Positions 63,143 to 64,000 of a DNA stretch of 64,000 nt are shown here, in pieces. The DNA is from Ascoidea tarda (nom. inval.) (Eukaryota; Ascomycota; Saccharomycetes; Ascoideales; Ascoideaceae): assembly GCA_030560485.1 (NCBI GenBank), contig JAKTTS010000014.1, positions 1-64,000 on the forward strand, given 5' to 3'. The notes beneath the pieces are model-generated. The model did no database searches, was not told the DNA's origin, and saw only the letters and a program-made list of their open reading frames with translations. Each line of letters opens with the position of its first letter. The first letter of the stretch is position 1. A program made the position numbers and the translations under genes.

Positions 63143-63868
63143 ATGAAATTCTCCACCGGTTTACTCTTATCCATCTCTGCTTCTTTAGTCGCTGCAGGTT
63201 ACAAGAACGCCACTGTCAGTACCCTCACTGTCACTGATTGCGATATTGAAACTGTTGTTGTCACTGAAACCTACTGTGGTTCATCAACAACCTGTATCGA
63301 AGTTCCAGTCACCACTGGTCTTACCACCTTAACTGAAACCATCAAAGGTACTGTTACTCTTTTCACCACCTACTGTCCATTGCCAACCACCGTCTGTGAC
63401 GATACTTTGTGTGTTGTTACCAACCCATCTACTGAAACTGAATTTGAAACTCTCACCAAAACCAAAACTCTTACTTACTGTGAATATGAAGACACTTGTG
63501 AAACCATTGTTGCTACCAAGGTCCCAGAAGTTCCAGAATCCAAAGCTCCAGAAACTACTGAAGAAACTACTCCAGTTGCTGAATCTCCAAAATATCCAAT
63601 CACCTACCCAGCATCTGCCAATGCTACCACTGAAGAAGATGTCACCATCACCTCCAAATACATCTCTTATATCACTATTTGTGAAGACGATGTCTGTGAA
63701 ACCTCTACTCTTACTTGTGTTGATGAAGTTTGTGAATCTGCCCCAGTCAGCAGCACTAAGGCAGGCAATGGAACTGTTCCAGGTGTTAGCTCTGCCAATG
63801 GTGCTGTCAAAATTGCTGCTGTTGGTGCCTCAGCTCTTTTCGGTTTTGTTGCTTTAATGGCCATCTAA
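63143..63868 (+). CDS. GPI-anchored cell-wall mannoprotein
   Basis: 241 aa. Signal peptide (residues 1-~18, MKFSTGLLLSISASLVAA). The mature part is Thr/Ser/Val-rich with regularly spaced Cys pairs (TDCDIET, TYCGSSTTC, TYCPLPTTVCDDTLC, TYCEYEDTCET, TICEDDVCET, LTCVDEVCES). This looks like a repeated ~35-residue Cys-containing unit as in Sed1/Spi1- and flocculin-related wall proteins. A Pro/Glu/Thr linker (about 125-150) is followed by a C-terminal hydrophobic tail (AAVGASALFGFVALMAI) preceded by small residues (SSANGAV), a GPI-attachment signal. Codon bias is strong (ACC, GTC, TCC, AAG), suggesting high expression. The exact orthologue is not recognised. Confidence 0.9.
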   Translation: MKFSTGLLLSISASLVAAGYKNATVSTLTVTDCDIETVVVTETYCGSSTTCIEVPVTTGLTTLTETIKGTVTLFTTYCPLPTTVCDDTLCVVTNPSTETEFETLTKTKTLTYCEYEDTCETIVATKVPEVPESKAPETTEETTPVAESPKYPITYPASANATTEEDVTITSKYISYITICEDDVCETSTLTCVDEVCESAPVSSTKAGNGTVPGVSSANGAVKIAAVGASALFGFVALMAI

Positions 63869-64000
63869 GCGGTTTAGCTTTAGCTGGTTTCTCTTTTGTT
63901 TTCTTCAATTCTTTAATTCAATTTCTTTACCTCAGTTTTATTCTGGCTATGCTTTAGATAATTGTTTTGTGTGTAATTTACTATTTTACTATTTTGCTTA

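Noticed and set aside
63396-63857. 153-codon frame inside the GPI protein gene
   Set aside because: Shadow frame of the Thr/Pro-rich coding sequence.

Overview
This is a nuclear chromosome segment of a budding yeast (Saccharomycotina). The evidence is an AT-rich, compact, mostly intronless gene layout on both strands, yeast-type introns (GTATGT donor, xxCTAAC/TATTAAC-like branch site, AG acceptor) and a full set of recognisable yeast orthologues. Asn- and Asp-rich low-complexity tracts are common. CTG codons are very rare, and several sit where relatives carry polar residues, so a lineage with a reassigned or avoided CUG codon is possible. The sequence alone does not settle the genus.

Layout. 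1-2.2 kb: an unrecognised Asn-rich protein. 2.2-6.2 kb: an unusually long gene-free stretch. 6.2-19 kb: SPT6, a TED1/CDC1-type phosphoesterase, COG4, RAD10 and RSC9. 19-24 kb: an unknown membrane-anchored coiled-coil protein and an unknown 230-aa protein. 24-38 kb: a VIT/vWA protein, TRL1, MET17, a spliced TIM12, RRP8 and MPE1. 38-48 kb: CDC34, PRP39, FMN1, NHP2, PRP28 and PMT2. 48-56 kb: a 29-codon hydrophobic ORF, an Old-Yellow-Enzyme-type reductase, an HD-domain nucleotidase, a spliced VPS73/YBR241C-type sugar-porter homologue, RPL28 with a 767-nt intron, and an IFRD-like protein. 57-64 kb: two tandem FAA2-type acyl-CoA synthetases, both ending in the peroxisomal signal SKL, then a GPI-anchored cell-wall protein.

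Functional themes. Many genes act in RNA metabolism: TRL1 (tRNA splicing and HAC1 splicing), PRP39 and PRP28 (U1 snRNP and its release), MPE1 (3'-end processing), RRP8 and NHP2 (rRNA modification), and SPT6 and RSC9 (transcription and chromatin). This is ordinary eukaryotic scatter, not an operon. I saw no tRNA, rRNA, CRISPR array, transposon or viral relic that I could support.

The observations most worth a second look are the 4-kb gene-free block, the two reconstructed split genes (TIM12 and the sugar porter), GC-rich islands centred on divergent promoters, CUG rarity, the tandem peroxisomal acyl-CoA synthetases and the 29-aa membrane ORF.
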